NCBI RefSeq assembly: GCF_018413645.1
Contig: NZ_JAHCDA010000001.1
Location: 496,001-560,000 of the forward strand
Origin: Roseococcus pinisoli
Lineage (GTDB): Bacteria > Pseudomonadota > Alphaproteobacteria > Acetobacterales > Acetobacteraceae
Reading direction: 5' to 3'
Length of the DNA: 64,000 nt
Shown: positions 62,061-64,000 of the stretch, one piece after another
Layout: every line of letters starts with the position of its first letter
Numbering within the stretch: the stretch's first letter is position 1
The notes under the pieces: generated by a model
What the model saw: only the letters and a program-made list of their open reading frames with translations
The model's database searches: none
Told to the model about the DNA's origin: nothing
Program-made: the position numbers and the translations under genes

Positions 62061-63497
62061 TCAGATCCGCGTGCCGCCCACGGTCAGCCCGGTCATCTTC
62101 AGGGTGGGCTGACCGACGCCCACCGGCACGCCCTGCCCCTGCTTGCCGCAGGTGCCGATGCCGGGATCCATGGCACTGTCATTGCCGATCATCGAGACCT
62201 TGGTCATCGCATCCGGCCCGTTGCCGATCAGCGTCGCGCCCTTCACGGGCGCGCCGATCTTGCCGTCCTCGATGATATAGGCCTCGCTCATCGAGAAGAC
62301 GAACTTGCCGGAGGTGATGTCCACCTGGCCGCCGCCGAAGTTCACGGCGTAGATGCCCTTCTTCACGCTGCCGATGATCTCCTCCGGCGAGGCGTCGCCG
62401 CCCAGCATGATGGTGTTGGTCATGCGCGGCATCGGGCTGTGCGCGTAGCTCTGCCGGCGGCCGTTGCCGGTCGGCATCACGCCCATCAGCCGCGCGTTCT
62501 GCCGGTCCTGGATGAAGCCGCGCAGGATGCCGTCCTCGATCATCACGGTGCGCCCGGTGGGCGTGCCCTCGTCGTCCACGGTGAGACTGCCGCGACGGTC
62601 GGCGATGGTGCCGTCATCCACCACGGTCACGCCGGGGGCGGCGATCCGCCGGCCCAGCAGCCCCGCGAAGGCCGAGGTCTTCTTGCGGTTGAAGTCGCCC
62701 TCCAGCCCATGGCCGATCGCCTCGTGCAGCAGGATGCCGGGCCAGCCCGGGCCGAGCACCACCTCGGTCTCGCCGGCCGGCGTCGGCACGGCCTCGAGGT
62801 TCACGAGTGCCTGGCGCAGCGCCTCCTTCACGCCGCGCTGCCAGCCGCCATCGTCCAGCACGCGCGCATAGGCGAAGCGGCCGCCCGTGCCGTAGCTGCC
62901 GGTCTCGCGCCGGCCATCCTGCTCGACCACCAGGCTCACGCTGAAGCGGATCAGCGGCCGCAGATCGGCCACGCGCAGCCCGTCCGGCCGGACGATCTGC
63001 ACCGCCTGCCATTCGCCGGTCAGCGAGGCCATCACCTGCGTCACGCGCGGATCCAGCGCGCGGGCATAGGCATCGAGCTCCAGCAGCAGCGCGGTCTTCT
63101 CCGCGAAGCCCATGGCGCTCAGCGGATTGGCGGCGTCATAGAGCTGCGTGTTGGTCGCCCGCGGCCCGACATCCAGCGTGCCGCTGCGGCCCTGCTTCAC
63201 CGCGCCGACGGTGGCGGCAGCGCGCTCCAGCGCCGCGTCGGTGATCTCGCCGGAATGCGCATAGCCCGCCGCCTCGCCCTGGATGGCGCGCAGGCCGAAG
63301 CCGCGCGCGGTGTCGTAGCTGGCGGAACGGATGCGGCCGTCCTCCAGGCTGATGGCCTCGCTCTCGCGATACTCGAAGAAGAGCTCGCCATCCTCGGCAC
63401 CCTGGGTGGCGTCGCGCAGGCGGCGCTTCGCGGCCTCGGGATCGAGCTCCGCATAGAAGAGGCGGTCGGTGACAGCGAGCGGGGTATCGAGCGGCAT
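62061..63497 (-). CDS. tldD: metalloprotease TldD
   Basis: A 478-residue U62-family zinc protease subunit. The metal-binding motif is LLHEAIGHGLEGDFNR, with SAFAGLLGRRI and DDEGTPTGRT beyond. Together with TldE/PmbA it degrades or matures peptides (e.g. microcins, CcdA). tldE is not adjacent. The ATG at 63497 has GGAAG upstream and is preferred over longer in-frame extensions. The reading frame is complete and of normal length. Confidence 0.92.
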   Translation of the reverse strand: MPLDTPLAVTDRLFYAELDPEAAKRRLRDATQGAEDGELFFEYRESEAISLEDGRIRSASYDTARGFGLRAIQGEAAGYAHSGEITDAALERAAATVGAVKQGRSGTLDVGPRATNTQLYDAANPLSAMGFAEKTALLLELDAYARALDPRVTQVMASLTGEWQAVQIVRPDGLRVADLRPLIRFSVSLVVEQDGRRETGSYGTGGRFAYARVLDDGGWQRGVKEALRQALVNLEAVPTPAGETEVVLGPGWPGILLHEAIGHGLEGDFNRKKTSAFAGLLGRRIAAPGVTVVDDGTIADRRGSLTVDDEGTPTGRTVMIEDGILRGFIQDRQNARLMGVMPTGNGRRQSYAHSPMPRMTNTIMLGGDASPEEIIGSVKKGIYAVNFGGGQVDITSGKFVFSMSEAYIIEDGKIGAPVKGATLIGNGPDAMTKVSMIGNDSAMDPGIGTCGKQGQGVPVGVGQPTLKMTGLTVGGTRI

Positions 63498-63582
63498 GGG
63501 ATCTTCCGTCCAGGAGGCGGCGGCGCCTCCGTCATAGGTGTTCAGCGCAGGCCCTTCGCGCAAGGACCCTTCGCGCGGGAGG

Positions 63583-64000
63583 TCACGGGGCGGCGGGGGC
63601 AAGCCCCGGGCGGTCCGCCTCGACGATCTTGTCCACGGGGAAGTGGAGGCGCGCGGTGGTACCGATGCCGGGCTTGCTCTCCAGCACCAGGGTGCCGCCC
63701 TGCGCCTCGGTCAGCGCACGGCAGAGATGCAGGCCGAGGCCGGAGCCCGGGAAGCGCCGCGCCAGGGCGCTGTCGATCTGCGTGAAGGGCTCGAACACCC
63801 GCGACAGATCGGCCGCGGCGATGCCGATCCCCGTGTCGGCCACCTCGATGGTGAGGCCGGCGGTATCGGCGCGGGCGCGCATCGCGATCTCGCCGCCCGC
63901 CGGGGTGAACTTCGTGGCATTGCTGAGCAGGTTCAGCAGCACCTGGCGCAGCCGGCGCTCATCGGCGTGCAGGCGCGGCAGCGCAGCCGGCAGGTCGGTG
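63583..64000 (-). CDS. sensor histidine kinase, C-terminal part (cut by window edge)
   Basis: Only the last ~139 codons are in the window; the gene continues past 64000. The HATPase domain is clear: N-box LLNLLSNATKFTP, G1 box VADTGIGIA, F-box RVFEPFTQID and G2 box GSGLGLHLCRALTE. The receiver partner and sensor domain are not visible. It lies 85 bases upstream of tldD on the same strand. Confidence 0.88.
   Translation of the reverse strand, partial: TDLPAALPRLHADERRLRQVLLNLLSNATKFTPAGGEIAMRARADTAGLTIEVADTGIGIAAADLSRVFEPFTQIDSALARRFPGSGLGLHLCRALTEAQGGTLVLESKPGIGTTARLHFPVDKIVEADRPGLAPAAP

Overview
The window looks like chromosomal DNA of a high-GC Gram-negative bacterium, most likely an alphaproteobacterium of the Acetobacteraceae (Roseomonas-like). 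This is inferred from very GC-rich codon use, many solo periplasmic binding proteins of the Bug and ABC types, and the order DUF374 acyltransferase - waaA - lpxK near tldD. I see no rRNA, tRNA, insertion sequence, prophage or CRISPR array. Genes are dense. The only gap over 300 bases is 24167-24493, which is a regulatory region. Bases 1-84 hold nothing I can assign.

1-14,106: a Tet-type MFS pump with a quinone oxidoreductase, divergent from a TetR regulator. Next come an unusual FCD regulator with two winged helices and a row of dipeptide-type binding protein, alpha/beta hydrolase and gamma-glutamyltransferase. A reverse-strand unit follows: MarR-GNAT fusion, ketopantoate-reductase-like protein, AraC regulator and PhzF-like isomerase. 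A DMT exporter is divergent from an Lrp regulator, and a nucleotidyltransferase closes the region.

14,107-34,331: a SpoIIM-like membrane protein, a TetR gene with a double-palindrome operator, a prolyl oligopeptidase, a Bug binding protein, and a GntR-MFS operon. A divergent tripartite CzcA-type metal efflux system lies around a control region of phased TTCAG repeats. Next are an Asp/Glu racemase relative, a ModA-like protein without signal peptide, HxlR, an Old Yellow Enzyme, a cupin matching the manganese hydroxynitrile lyases, a QmcA/NfeD pair and another MFS protein.

34,332-49,097: a caspase-like His/Cys protein of unknown role faces an acetyl-CoA acetyltransferase across a repeat-rich promoter region. 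Then uppP-proB, envelope lipoproteins, a second Bug protein, a TonB siderophore receptor with Fur boxes, a solo tatA, the methionine-salvage genes mtnB-mtnD-mtnC, corA and an acetamidase.

49,098-64,000: three tandem paralogous amino-acid binding proteins without permease or ATPase, a mandelate-racemase-type dehydratase, a TetR-devB-devC-devA export operon, and the lipid A/Kdo genes lpxK-waaA-DUF374. An SDR with a degenerate active site, tldD, and the cut end of a sensor histidine kinase finish the window.

Most units pair a transporter or binding protein with its own regulator, which suggests an environmental generalist that takes up varied organic solutes and exports toxic compounds. The least explained items are the caspase-like gene with its repeat-rich upstream region, the mosaic binding-protein array, and the metal pump whose control sites imply a response regulator encoded elsewhere.
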